Shown here: positions 34,001-42,999 of the stretch, one piece after another
Position numbering within the stretch: position 1 is the first letter of the stretch
How the letters are laid out: each line of letters opens with the position of its first letter
NCBI GenBank assembly: GCA_934501535.1
Contig: CAKSUM010000001.1
Location: forward strand, 270,509-334,508
Direction of reading: 5' to 3'
Source: an uncultured Clostridia bacterium
GTDB taxonomy: Bacteria; Bacillota; Clostridia; UBA1381
Length of the DNA stretch: 64,000 bases
Made by a program: the position numbers and the translations under genes
The notes under the pieces: generated by a model
What the model saw: only the letters and a program-made list of their open reading frames with translations
Told to the model about the DNA's origin: nothing
Database searches by the model: none

Positions 34001-37000
34001 CTATTTGTTCCCGATTGTCACCGTACTGTCAAGGTTTTTCATCGACGAAAGTGACTCCCACAAAAATACCTTAAAGTTATCAGCCCCGGAATCCTTTTCA
34101 AAATCAAGAATATCCTTTGCCGCGGACACGTCAACTGCCTTGTCTTGTATGCCTGTAAGGCGGCTGCCGCTGTATGCTGCGACAACAGCGTGCATTGTGT
34201 CTGAATTAATCATTGACGGTATTACGCATACCGATATTTTACTGCCGTCGGTAACCGTGAATGCTTTTTGAGTCTGTGCGCCGCAGTATACCTTTATATC
34301 GTCAATTGACGCACTGCCTGCACCCAAAGAATACACCGACATTAAATATGTGTATTCCGGAGCTGAAAATTCCATAGTTCCGGCATTTGCCGCTCCGTCC
34401 CTCTGTGCGGTCCAGAAAATCTTTCCGCTGTTGATTTCTATTGTCCATTTTGTACTTCCGCTGCCGGTAAAGCCCGAAAGATTTCCGGAAAAATTATAAT
34501 CCGAGGTTTCGTTCGCGCCTGCAAAAAGCCGCACGCCGATCTGTGATGCGTCACTGTCAGTAAGCGTAAATTCAACCTTCTTTATATCACCCGGTATGCC
34601 TGCGCCCGAAACGTCCCAGTTTACTCCGAGTTCGTTTACCGCCGATTTGTTGGAAAGAACAAGTCCGTCTGCGCCGACAGCCGCTGTTCCGTAATGTGTT
34701 TTTATTCCGATTTTTGTATTGCCCAGTTTCGTCCCCGAAAGCTTCCACAATGTACCGTTCCCGCTTTGCAGAACAGTCTCCTCTGACCCGGGCTTTGCCG
34801 TAACCGCTCCAACCTCGGCATTAAAGCTTTCCTCAAGTGCGGCAGATGTGCTTTCGCTTTCAAATTCGACGCACAGCGCCGTTTTCGCCGGAAGCGTTAT
34901 AATTCCGTCAAAAGCCGCGCCCTCCATGCTTTCCTCATTTACCGTAACAAGATTTGCCGTTGCTTCGTCATATGTGTTTACAAATGCATTCGGCGCCGTC
35001 ATCACGGTCTTTTTCACCGGCTTATATGCCTGACCTATACCGTCAAGCGTAATATCAATATCATTGTACGGCGACAGGTTAGACATAAACACCGCAATTC
35101 TTCCCGACGGCATTTTTACCGGGATTACCGTGAGCTGTCCGGCAAAATTCTTACTTCCGCCGACGTTCCAGTCTGATGTTCCGCCCGTTATGACAACATC
35201 ATGCGACAGCAATTTTCCGTTTAAGTACTGTCCCAAAAGCTTATACAGTTTCATATTCGGTGTTTCATTCAATCCGTATGTGATAAATCCCCACAAGCTT
35301 CCTATAATATTATGGAAATATGCACCGTCAACATGCGGTTCATCAGCAATTTGTTCTAAAAATTTTGAAACATACATAGCTGACTGAAAATTCATCGTAT
35401 AGCTCGCATCTCTTTCCCTGCTCCAGTTTACGCCGTGCTCCGTAAATACCGTTTTAATATCCGGATTGTATTTTCTGAACACATCTATCACGTTCTTTAC
35501 GTAATAATTTACCATGTCTTCCGACGTAATTCCGTTATAGTACGGGTGAAACGATACCGCGTCCGCCTTGGCGGCAAGTGCGCTTGCCACCGGCTCCGCC
35601 CATGCCCGTTTCCAATATTGATTGCTCCACGGAGCAGTAGGTCCGCATATCATAATCTTCATCTGCGGATACGCCTGCTTAACGGCGTCAATCTGTTTCT
35701 GCGCCTGTTCGGTGTACCATTGCGCCTTAGTGTTCATTTCCGCCTCACTGCCTGCCATATCCGATTCGTTTGCAATCTCTATATATTCGATTACGGACGG
35801 CTCGGAAATTCCGTCCGCAATGCGCATTGCGCCGTATACGGTCGATTGGTCGCCGCTTATATATTCAATAATTTTCTTTGTATCCTCCGGAGTGGTTGTC
35901 AGCGGAGAAATGCACGGTATAACGGTTGCATTACGGTTTATTTTCTTTATAACCTTCAGCCACTCGCGAAGTCCCATTTTTATGGGATTTGACGCCGTAT
36001 CACCGATATTCTTTCCGCTGCCCGAGGGAAGTGAAACATATACCGACGGCTGTCTGCTGTTTACATCGCCTACAGTATTAAGCATATTTATATCATTTGC
36101 CAGCGTTCCGCCCAAACGGAAGCTCGGTATTTTCGGCATGGAATTGGCAAGCGATACAAATTCGCTCTTCAATTCTCCGTTTTCGTCAAAGAATGAGCTG
36201 TAAACATATTTTTCATTATCGCCGAAGCCGATCTGCATGCCGAGGAGCTTGCCGCAAATGTCGCTTTGCTCATTTACGTCAACCGTCACATTCGCGCTGC
36301 CTATTTCTCCCTTGACGTCACTTAAGTCAAGCGACATCAGCTTAAACATATCCTCCGGTTTTGCGCTGTATTTTGCTTCCTTTATAAGAGCTTCAAACTC
36401 ATCAAATGTGTATGCTTTCTTTTCGTACTCCCACGGTGTTTCCGGCTGATACCACAGCTTTATATTCCCGACATATCCCTCGCCGTGGTTTCCTATACCG
36501 CTGACCGCAAGAGGATATCTCCAGTTTGATGAGATGATGTTATCGGTATCGGTATAGCTGCCCTGCCACGAAACGCCGCGCTGTGAAGTCGCCTTATAAC
36601 TGATAGTATTGCCGTCAACGCTTACCTCCCATTTAACCGATTTGTCGCCTGAGGTCCAGCTTAGCGAATTATCAAAATCAATCAAGGTAAATACGCCGTC
36701 AGCATATTTTGCAACAACCGGTGCATACCAGTATTTTGTATCGCCCTCATTTTCGGAAAAGCCTGTCATTTCCTGATCTCCGCGCTGCCCTATCATAATG
36801 AAATTGCTTTCATCGCCGGAAATGAACATCGACACTCCCTGAAAACGCGTTCCGGAATAAGTTTCAAACGAAACTTTATTAATGCAGTCCATACGCACAT
36901 CGCCCATATCAAGGTTAACATTTGCAAGGTGACGGCTCCCGGTGCCGTTAATGCCCATTCTCTTGCCGATTACATCTATTCTCGCTGCCGAATATCCCGT

Positions 37001-38791
37001 CACCTTTCCGTCCGATACATACAGACCGTCATTCACATCGGATGTAACCCATTTTGCCCTGCTCGGGTGTTCGGCAATAACACACGGATTATCAAGCTCG
37101 GTGAAATTTGTTTTTTCCGAAATACAGTTCTCCGCCGTATAACTTTCAAAGTCCTCCCAAAAGTCCGCAGGTACGTAATCTTTGTCAAAATTGTACCAAA
37201 CCTTAACGTCATCAAACCATGAGGCATTTACCGTCGAACCCAATGTAACCGCATACTTTGAATTGTCAATCATAGCCGCCAGCGCAGGGTCGGTAATACT
37301 TCCCGACCATGTCGCCGGAGCGTATGAGCTGCTTACCGGAGTTACCGTTACCGTCCATGAAATTTTATTATTTTCCCTGTCCACCGTGATGTCCCAGTGT
37401 GCCTTGCTGTAAGTATAACCGAATTTGCCTTCCTCGTATGTAAACGTGCTCGAATCGGCAGGATAACCCGACGGTCCGGACAAAACACCCTCGCTGCCCA
37501 AATCCGCCACAGTTTTATCGCGCGCGTTATCGGTTATCTTTGAAATATACGGCGTCCGTCCGTACCACTTTCTGGGATTTTCTTTTTCCCATGAGTCCTC
37601 CGCTCCGATACCGAGCTGATAATAACTCTTTTCATCAGCGCTCATAAACAGTCCGATATACGGTCTGAATCTGCTATTGGCGCTCACTCCGCCGACATCT
37701 GCCGTAATACGGCTGACCGAATTTACCTTTCTGTCACCGTGATCAAGATTTACCATTGTGGTTACATTACGGTTACCCGGCCCGACAATCAGCCTGCCGC
37801 CGTCAAGCGCCGCATATGATGACTGCGATATATCCCCCTGATTTACGGCGGACAGTTTCCACTTATATCCGTCCTTCTCAGACAGAACGGCTGACTCGCC
37901 CAAACCATAGCTGATTTTTGCACTGCCGTCAAAGCTGTCCTCAAAATCCGGCGCAATATATTCTTCATCATAATCAATCCAAAGCTTTATATCGCGGAAC
38001 TTTGCGTCATTCATTGTTGCGCCGAATGCCGCCGGATATTTCGTATCCGCCATCATACCGGCAATTGCCGCGTCCTCATAAGATGAGCTCCATACCGCAG
38101 CCGTATACTGAGTATCGTCTTTGAGCGGCTCTACCGTCACTGACCACGATATTCTATTGTTTTCCGCGTCAATCGCTATATCCCAGTGCGCAATTTCATA
38201 TACATATCCGAAGTTTGAATATCCGCCCGATTCAATAACCGTTGACTTTCCGTCCGTTACCTTCATAAGCACCGGCGTTGACGCCGCAATGCTGTCGGTC
38301 GGTTTGTCCCAGTTTGCATTGGTCGAGCCGATTGCAAATCTGTAATATGTATTTTCCTTCTCATTTACCATAACATCGATATAAGGCCGCACATGTCGGT
38401 TTCCGCCGTTTCTCGGAGAACCCGTTCCGGCATCTGCCTTAATCCGCGTAAAACCGTTAAACTTTTTATCCGGCAGAAGATTTACCTTTCCGACGACAGC
38501 CGCACCGGCGTTTCCTCCGTACATATACATTGTATCGTCAATTACATACGCTCCGGCGCCTTTCCCCGACACCGCCGCCTTTGATGTGACAAACGAATAA
38601 TCCTCGCCTTTCAAAAAGGTTTCCTCTGTGCCGCTGAAAGTCTTTCGGCTGTCAAAAGAATTGTATTCCGTTTCAAAACCGTCAAATGACACGGAAATAT
38701 CCGGCGGCGTTTCAGCCGCATATACACCTGCCTGTCCGATTACCAAAACGGCTGTCACCGCAGCCAATAACAATGATATTATTTTTTTCAT
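34001..38791 (-). CDS. Giant secreted GH clan-A protein with three shared repeats
   Basis: 1596 residues. Signal peptide 1-25 (MKKIISLLLAAVTAVLVIGQ). Three ~255-residue modules (about 35-280, 280-535, 535-800) carry the AHWDI..D..N.ISW.VTV motif. The catalytic domain (about 845-1290) is related to that of the protein at 28170: IPSFRLGGTLANDINM, acid/base in EYIEIANESD (Glu ~1006), AVSFHPYYNG, nucleophile in TVFTEHGVNW (Glu ~1118). A C-terminal beta-sandwich (about 1310-1500) follows. No SLH region, so it may be secreted or bound through its modules. It is the first gene of the operon, behind the promoter at 38876. Confidence 0.82.
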   Translation of the reverse strand: MKKIISLLLAAVTAVLVIGQAGVYAAETPPDISVSFDGFETEYNSFDSRKTFSGTEETFLKGEDYSFVTSKAAVSGKGAGAYVIDDTMYMYGGNAGAAVVGKVNLLPDKKFNGFTRIKADAGTGSPRNGGNRHVRPYIDVMVNEKENTYYRFAIGSTNANWDKPTDSIAASTPVLMKVTDGKSTVIESGGYSNFGYVYEIAHWDIAIDAENNRISWSVTVEPLKDDTQYTAAVWSSSYEDAAIAGMMADTKYPAAFGATMNDAKFRDIKLWIDYDEEYIAPDFEDSFDGSAKISYGLGESAVLSEKDGYKWKLSAVNQGDISQSSYAALDGGRLIVGPGNRNVTTMVNLDHGDRKVNSVSRITADVGGVSANSRFRPYIGLFMSADEKSYYQLGIGAEDSWEKENPRKWYGRTPYISKITDNARDKTVADLGSEGVLSGPSGYPADSSTFTYEEGKFGYTYSKAHWDITVDRENNKISWTVTVTPVSSSYAPATWSGSITDPALAAMIDNSKYAVTLGSTVNASWFDDVKVWYNFDKDYVPADFWEDFESYTAENCISEKTNFTELDNPCVIAEHPSRAKWVTSDVNDGLYVSDGKVTGYSAARIDVIGKRMGINGTGSRHLANVNLDMGDVRMDCINKVSFETYSGTRFQGVSMFISGDESNFIMIGQRGDQEMTGFSENEGDTKYWYAPVVAKYADGVFTLIDFDNSLSWTSGDKSVKWEVSVDGNTISYKATSQRGVSWQGSYTDTDNIISSNWRYPLAVSGIGNHGEGYVGNIKLWYQPETPWEYEKKAYTFDEFEALIKEAKYSAKPEDMFKLMSLDLSDVKGEIGSANVTVDVNEQSDICGKLLGMQIGFGDNEKYVYSSFFDENGELKSEFVSLANSMPKIPSFRLGGTLANDINMLNTVGDVNSRQPSVYVSLPSGSGKNIGDTASNPIKMGLREWLKVIKKINRNATVIPCISPLTTTPEDTKKIIEYISGDQSTVYGAMRIADGISEPSVIEYIEIANESDMAGSEAEMNTKAQWYTEQAQKQIDAVKQAYPQMKIMICGPTAPWSNQYWKRAWAEPVASALAAKADAVSFHPYYNGITSEDMVNYYVKNVIDVFRKYNPDIKTVFTEHGVNWSRERDASYTMNFQSAMYVSKFLEQIADEPHVDGAYFHNIIGSLWGFITYGLNETPNMKLYKLLGQYLNGKLLSHDVVITGGTSDWNVGGSKNFAGQLTVIPVKMPSGRIAVFMSNLSPYNDIDITLDGIGQAYKPVKKTVMTAPNAFVNTYDEATANLVTVNEESMEGAAFDGIITLPAKTALCVEFESESTSAALEESFNAEVGAVTAKPGSEETVLQSGNGTLWKLSGTKLGNTKIGIKTHYGTAAVGADGLVLSNKSAVNELGVNWDVSGAGIPGDIKKVEFTLTDSDASQIGVRLFAGANETSDYNFSGNLSGFTGSGSTKWTIEINSGKIFWTAQRDGAANAGTMEFSAPEYTYLMSVYSLGAGSASIDDIKVYCGAQTQKAFTVTDGSKISVCVIPSMINSDTMHAVVAAYSGSRLTGIQDKAVDVSAAKDILDFEKDSGADNFKVFLWESLSSMKNLDSTVTIGNK

Positions 38792-38875
38792 TACTCTGCT
38801 CCTTTCGCGGATAATATTTTTTTATTTTCAACCGGAATTTATTTCTGACTGTAAATACCGGGATTTTGTATATTA

Positions 38876-38904
38876 ATCATATCATCTGCATTTTCCGATG
38901 TAAA
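38876..38904 (-). promoter_or_regulatory. Sigma-A promoter of the surface-glycan operon
   Basis: On the minus strand TTTACA (38904-38899), 17-base spacer, TATGAT (38881-38876), about 85 bases before the first ATG. All genes to araD follow with gaps under about 105 bases and no evident internal terminator. Confidence 0.7.
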
Positions 38905-38951
38905 GTAGTTTATATGTAAACCATGCCCCGTAAATGCGATGAAACAAGGAT

Positions 38952-39626
38952 TTACATGTAATCAAATACCGAAAGTTTTTTCAGTTTTTCAATCAGTTCT
39001 TTCATGCGTTTTTCATTGCATTTTTTTAATATTCTCGAAGTCGAGCTTTTGACCGTTCCCTCCTCGACAAATCGTTTTTCCGCAATTTCACGGTATTTCA
39101 TTCCGTTGTAAATATCTCGCAGAATTTCAATCTCGGCAGGCGAAAGCTTTATGAGTTTTGAAATAATACACATAAGCTCTGCCCTGCTGTCATACATGTC
39201 ATTTACTTTCTCTTTAATGACCGAAATGACATTAATACTGTCATTTTCGTGCTGTCTGATTTCATTATACAGATTTTTTATCCGGGGTATGTATTCTTTC
39301 GGTCCTGAGTCCTTTATCACATATCCGTCGGCGCCCTGCATAACGGCATTGAATATAAAATCCGTATCGCAGTTTTCGGTCAGCATAATTATAATCATAC
39401 CCGGCGCCGAATTTTTCAGTCTGCCTATAATTTCAATACAAGTCTGTTCTTCACCCGGCTGAACGTTTAAAAGCAGCAAATCAGGACTGAATGTCTCCGC
39501 AAACTTCATACAGCAGACAGCGTCACTGCACATGCCTAAACATTCAAAATCCTCATCGTCTGCAAACATATTGCCGTCATTTTCCGCAGCAGAGCTGCCA
39601 TATATAACCGTACCGATTACGCTCAT
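38952..39626 (-). CDS. LuxR/NarL-type regulator with non-canonical receiver
   Basis: 224 residues from ATG 39626, chosen because GGAGG lies nine bases upstream; the longer frame reaches 39704. The N-terminal half has a receiver fold (PDLLLLNVQPG, VMQGADGYVIKDSGPKEYI), but the phospho-acceptor Asp position holds Asn54 and the acidic pair is not evident, so conventional phosphorylation is unlikely. The C-terminal HTH is LSPAEIEILRDIYNGMKYRE followed by GTVKSSTSRILKK. It is the last gene after the sialidase-fold protein (43-base gap) and lies directly upstream of the surface-glycan operon promoter, which it may control. Confidence 0.75.
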   Translation of the reverse strand: MSVIGTVIYGSSAAENDGNMFADDEDFECLGMCSDAVCCMKFAETFSPDLLLLNVQPGEEQTCIEIIGRLKNSAPGMIIIMLTENCDTDFIFNAVMQGADGYVIKDSGPKEYIPRIKNLYNEIRQHENDSINVISVIKEKVNDMYDSRAELMCIISKLIKLSPAEIEILRDIYNGMKYREIAEKRFVEEGTVKSSTSRILKKCNEKRMKELIEKLKKLSVFDYM

Positions 39627-39669
39627 CAAAAAATCCCTCCTCGCTGCAAGCATGATAATATTCAGTTTA

Positions 39670-40869
39670 TTATTTGCCGTCCTCATAAGTCGAGCCGTCC
39701 TCATATACCTTCTGACCGCCCGAACGGTTGTCTGCTTTCAGCATCAGCCTTGCTGCATACGAACCGCTGCAAACGCATTTTCCGGCAATAATATCTTCCT
39801 CGGTAAATGACGATATATACATCTCACTGTCGGTATAGCGGTTTCTGTCAAAACTGACATACACTCTGCCGTCTTTGTCTATCATTCCTGCCGGATAGGA
39901 TACATTTCCCTCCTTATAGAGTAAAAGCTTGTGCGAAAAAGACCTCATATCGTCCTCGGATAAAAACGCGGTCATCATAACGCGGCCGTCCTCCGGCTTC
40001 ATTCCTTCTTTTATTCCCGCCGGGTCATTTGTCACAAGCAAAATATTCCCGTCCGGAAATCTCTGAAGAAAACTCCTCGATGATGTATGCTTCATCAAAA
40101 TTTCCGGTTTTGTCCACGTTCTGCCGTCATCAGAAGAACGGCTGACCGATATTGCTGCCGCATCGCGCATGATCATGATAAGGCTTCCGTCTTTTGCTTC
40201 GACTATCGCGTTTTCGTCAAATGTTGTGTCCGGGTCATCGGCATAGCCTCTCAAAGAAACGGTTTCGTCATCATTCATCACATAAACGCAGCTGTACTCC
40301 AGCTCCGGCAGACAGTTAAAGCCGTGCCTCGGTATATTTTTCCATATAGATACCGGCAAAAGCATTTCGCCCTTTCGGGTTACATACGGCGGATGCGCCA
40401 GAACTCCGTGGCACAGTCTTTTCGGCTGCGACCATTCGGGCTTATCCGCATCAGGGTTGTTGCATTTTCTCATCCAAACTCCGCCGCGCGAATCCCAATA
40501 AATATATGACTGCGCCCAAAACAGCCATAGACTGCCGTCGGGTGCGTAGAATAGAATCGGTCCATGCATTCTTACCGAATCCGGGTGGTCTATGACCATC
40601 ACATTTTCATGCCATGTTTGAGCATTATCGTCGCTGTACATCAGCACATTGTAATTATTCGGGCATTCATCGCCCACATCAGAGTTATCGCCGCTGAAGG
40701 TACAGAAAATCCTGCCGCCCTTCGTCCTGGCAACGCACGGCGCGCTCTGCCATGCCCGGTTTTTTCTGTCAAAACGCACGTCCGCCGCTTCTTTGCCCGT
40801 ATAAAAATTCGGCGCCGTCAGTGAACAGTCCTTATCAGCAGTATAATTATTACATGTTTTTTCGCCCAT
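39670..40869 (-). CDS. BNR-repeat sialidase-fold protein
   Basis: 399 residues, no signal peptide. A six-bladed propeller is suggested by Asp-box motifs SDDNAQTWHE (~75) and SSDDGRTWTKP (~245) and repeated strand patterns. The usual sialidase RIP motif is missing where WQSAPCVARTKGGRIFCTF occurs, so classical sialidase activity is doubtful; related clostridial proteins are annotated exo-alpha-sialidase by fold only. GGAGGAAATTAAAG precedes ATG 40869, which overlaps the M14 gene end by 20 bases, implying translational coupling. Its substrate is likely the same glycan handled by the divergent aldolase/isomerase genes (inference). Confidence 0.75.
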   Translation of the reverse strand: MGEKTCNNYTADKDCSLTAPNFYTGKEAADVRFDRKNRAWQSAPCVARTKGGRIFCTFSGDNSDVGDECPNNYNVLMYSDDNAQTWHENVMVIDHPDSVRMHGPILFYAPDGSLWLFWAQSYIYWDSRGGVWMRKCNNPDADKPEWSQPKRLCHGVLAHPPYVTRKGEMLLPVSIWKNIPRHGFNCLPELEYSCVYVMNDDETVSLRGYADDPDTTFDENAIVEAKDGSLIMIMRDAAAISVSRSSDDGRTWTKPEILMKHTSSRSFLQRFPDGNILLVTNDPAGIKEGMKPEDGRVMMTAFLSEDDMRSFSHKLLLYKEGNVSYPAGMIDKDGRVYVSFDRNRYTDSEMYISSFTEEDIIAGKCVCSGSYAARLMLKADNRSGGQKVYEDGSTYEDGK

Positions 40870-42061
40870 CTTTAATTTCCTCCAAAAATATATTAATTGC
40901 TCCCGCAAGCTGCTTTGCAAATCGGCTTATCCCGGATTGTTCTATCGGAAAATGCTTCCCTGCCTTTCTGTCATACAGCGCATAGTGAGATATTTCCATT
41001 GTATGAGTCTGCCCGTATTGTTCGCCGTATCCGTCGAACATCGTTTTATCAACAAATGAAATCCAGTACTTCTTCGCAACAGGCAGAAAATCGCAGTTTT
41101 CGTATACAATATCAAAAAATCGTTTCATATTGCCAAGCTCAGGCTCCGGCAGATTATCATTCACGCTCAGCGCCTGACAGATATCCCAGCTGCCGTAATT
41201 CGCAAGTCCGCTGTGTATATCAAGCAGCAGCGACGGCTTAACGTTCAGTCCCTGCAAATAATTATGTATGGCCCGGGTAGACGGCAGTTCACGGTTAACC
41301 CAGTCACGGTTTGGGTTGATACCGCTTTCGTGCACGTCCATACCCTTGCGCAGACTTGTCATACTTGCTATAGGGACAAAACGGAAAATATACTTTTTCA
41401 AAATCTTCGGGTCTGCATCACCGGAACACAAATACCTTATCATAAAATCACAGAGGTGTGCTCCGTTAAATTCGCTGCAATGCTGCGCTCCCTGAAGATA
41501 CACGCACCTTTTTCCCTCCTCCGGTACCGAAAAATCCGTTACGCAAAATGCATATATGTCATCTCCGCCCATGTCCGTGCCGATATTTGTTATCCGGCAC
41601 AAATCACTGCCTGCGGCATATTCAATCAGATTTTTATAATTACACGGCGTATAGTACAGCGTCACCGTAAAATACATTTCCTCATTTTGCAAATCCGTTT
41701 CAAAATACAGCGAATTTCCGCAAAGTCTTACATCATCAATTCTCGTCCAGTTAATTCTGTCGCTGCTCATAAAAACAACGTCGCGTGCAGCAGTCACAAA
41801 TGACTCCCATTCGGCATCATAATTCGGCATATTTTTTATTTCGTCCGGCACCAAATTCGGGTCATATAACGGCCATTCAATTCGGATTTTAATTCTTTCT
41901 CCCGTTTTTCCGACCGCCTTCATGTGCCACATGTGCCATGTGTTTGTTTTTCCTGTTTTTTTTATCCGCTCCGGAATGTTCGGAGTACATTCAAAAATCC
42001 CGTCTTTGATTTTGTGCATTATTCCGTTGCCCTGTTCGGTTTGCTCGGTAAGATATGCCAT
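40850..42061 (-). CDS. M14-family carboxypeptidase-like protein
   Basis: 403 residues. An N-terminal beta-sandwich domain (about 1-150, with WHMWHMKAVGKTGERIKIRI) precedes a zinc carboxypeptidase domain. Zinc ligands: QGAQHCSEFNGAH (HxxE) and LLLDIHSGLANYG; the general-base Glu lies in QTHTMEISHY. GINPNRDW is the substrate-carboxylate RN-type motif. This two-domain form differs from the muropeptidase near 832. It is cytoplasmic by sequence. It is the first gene of the left operon, directly behind the GntR-type operator, and is coupled to the sialidase-fold gene. Confidence 0.82.
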   Translation of the reverse strand: MAYLTEQTEQGNGIMHKIKDGIFECTPNIPERIKKTGKTNTWHMWHMKAVGKTGERIKIRIEWPLYDPNLVPDEIKNMPNYDAEWESFVTAARDVVFMSSDRINWTRIDDVRLCGNSLYFETDLQNEEMYFTVTLYYTPCNYKNLIEYAAGSDLCRITNIGTDMGGDDIYAFCVTDFSVPEEGKRCVYLQGAQHCSEFNGAHLCDFMIRYLCSGDADPKILKKYIFRFVPIASMTSLRKGMDVHESGINPNRDWVNRELPSTRAIHNYLQGLNVKPSLLLDIHSGLANYGSWDICQALSVNDNLPEPELGNMKRFFDIVYENCDFLPVAKKYWISFVDKTMFDGYGEQYGQTHTMEISHYALYDRKAGKHFPIEQSGISRFAKQLAGAINIFLEEIKDGRKNM

Positions 42062-42076
42062 GCTATCGCCTCTTTC

Positions 42077-42123
42077 AACTTGTATTACAAGTTTATACTA
42101 ACACACTTTATTTCAAAAGTCAA
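42077..42123 (-). promoter_or_regulatory. Leftward promoter plus GntR-type operator
   Basis: Minus strand: TTGACT (42123-42118), 17 bases, TAGTAT (42100-42095). Immediately downstream is the perfect 17-base palindrome AACTTGTATTACAAGTT (42077-42093), overlapping the start of transcription. TTGTATTACAA fits the FadR-subfamily pattern TnGTnnnACnA. Confidence 0.85.
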
Positions 42124-42146
42124 TATCTTTGATTAAAATATTTTTC

Positions 42147-42191
42147 TTGACATTTTCAGCCCAGTATGATATACTGTGCTTGTATTACAAG
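42147..42191 (+). promoter_or_regulatory. Rightward promoter plus GntR-type operator
   Basis: TTGACA (42147-42152), 17 bases, TATACT (42170-42175), then CTTGTATTACAAG (42179-42191) over the start of transcription. The same core and the following TTGAAAG flank occur, mirrored, at the leftward promoter. Repression of both operons by one protein is expected. Confidence 0.87.
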
Positions 42192-42209
42192 TTGAAAGGA
42201 TGCAATAGA

Positions 42210-42989
42210 ATGAATACACTAAAAGAAAAAATCAAAAATAAAGAAAAAATTTGCGGCACTCACATCAATCTCAATGATCCGTGCATAAGTAAAATTGTTG
42301 CCAAGCTTGGTTTTGACTACATATGGATAGACATGGAGCACAGCTATTTGTCCTATGCAAATCTTATGGCACACATCAATACCATACAGGGCTACGGGGT
42401 GCCTGTAATTGTCCGCATACCGCAGCATGACTTTACCGCCGCAAAGAAAATTATTGAAATGGGTCCGGACGGCGTAATATTCCCTATGATAAAAAACAAA
42501 GAGGAAGCGGATAAAATGATTTCATATACGTTGTATCCGCCTTACGGAAACCGCGGCTACGGTCCGCTGAACGCAGTTTCGTTCGGGGTTGACGATGTAG
42601 ACGAATACATACATACCAATCATAAAAACATGTGCAGATTTATTCAAATCGAGCATGCGGATTTGGTCGGCGATTTGGAACGGGTTGTCACCAATCCGTA
42701 TATTGACGGGTATATATTCGGACCGAATGACCTTTCCGGCTCAATCAACGAGCTGACAAATGTTTTCGGAGAAAAAACACAGCAGCTTATAAAAAAATCG
42801 ATTGAAATTCTGAATAAGCATGATAAATACATCGGTCTGTCAACAGGCGACACCAACCCGGAGATAATAAAGCGCTGGCATGATTTGGGTATACACATGA
42901 TTTCCGCAGCCAGCGATCTCGGAAATCTGACAACAGCTTCACGGAGTATTTTAAATACGCTTCATGAATTTCATACAAATGCAGAGTAA
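42210..42989 (+). CDS. HpcH/HpaI-family aldolase
   Basis: 259 residues. Metal-dependent class II pyruvate aldolase family (HpcH/HpaI, which includes 2-keto-3-deoxy sugar acid aldolases). GFDYIWIDMEHSYLSY (~35-50), VIVRIPQHD (~70), MGPDGVIFPMIKNKEEADKM (~90) and the metal ligand Glu in FIQIEHADLVGD (~145) with the Asp in YIFGPNDLSGS (~170) are present. It is the first gene of the right operon, with GntR and a sugar isomerase, so it probably cleaves a keto-deoxy sugar acid to pyruvate plus an aldehyde. The frame extends upstream to 42129, but that region is the promoter and operator. Confidence 0.85.
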   Translation: MNTLKEKIKNKEKICGTHINLNDPCISKIVAKLGFDYIWIDMEHSYLSYANLMAHINTIQGYGVPVIVRIPQHDFTAAKKIIEMGPDGVIFPMIKNKEEADKMISYTLYPPYGNRGYGPLNAVSFGVDDVDEYIHTNHKNMCRFIQIEHADLVGDLERVVTNPYIDGYIFGPNDLSGSINELTNVFGEKTQQLIKKSIEILNKHDKYIGLSTGDTNPEIIKRWHDLGIHMISAASDLGNLTTASRSILNTLHEFHTNAE

Positions 42990-42999
42990 GGGTATAATT

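Noticed and set aside
35435..36203. Plus-strand frames of about 190 codons opposite the GH giant
   Set aside because: Opposite the catalytic domain with clear GH motifs; no start signals.
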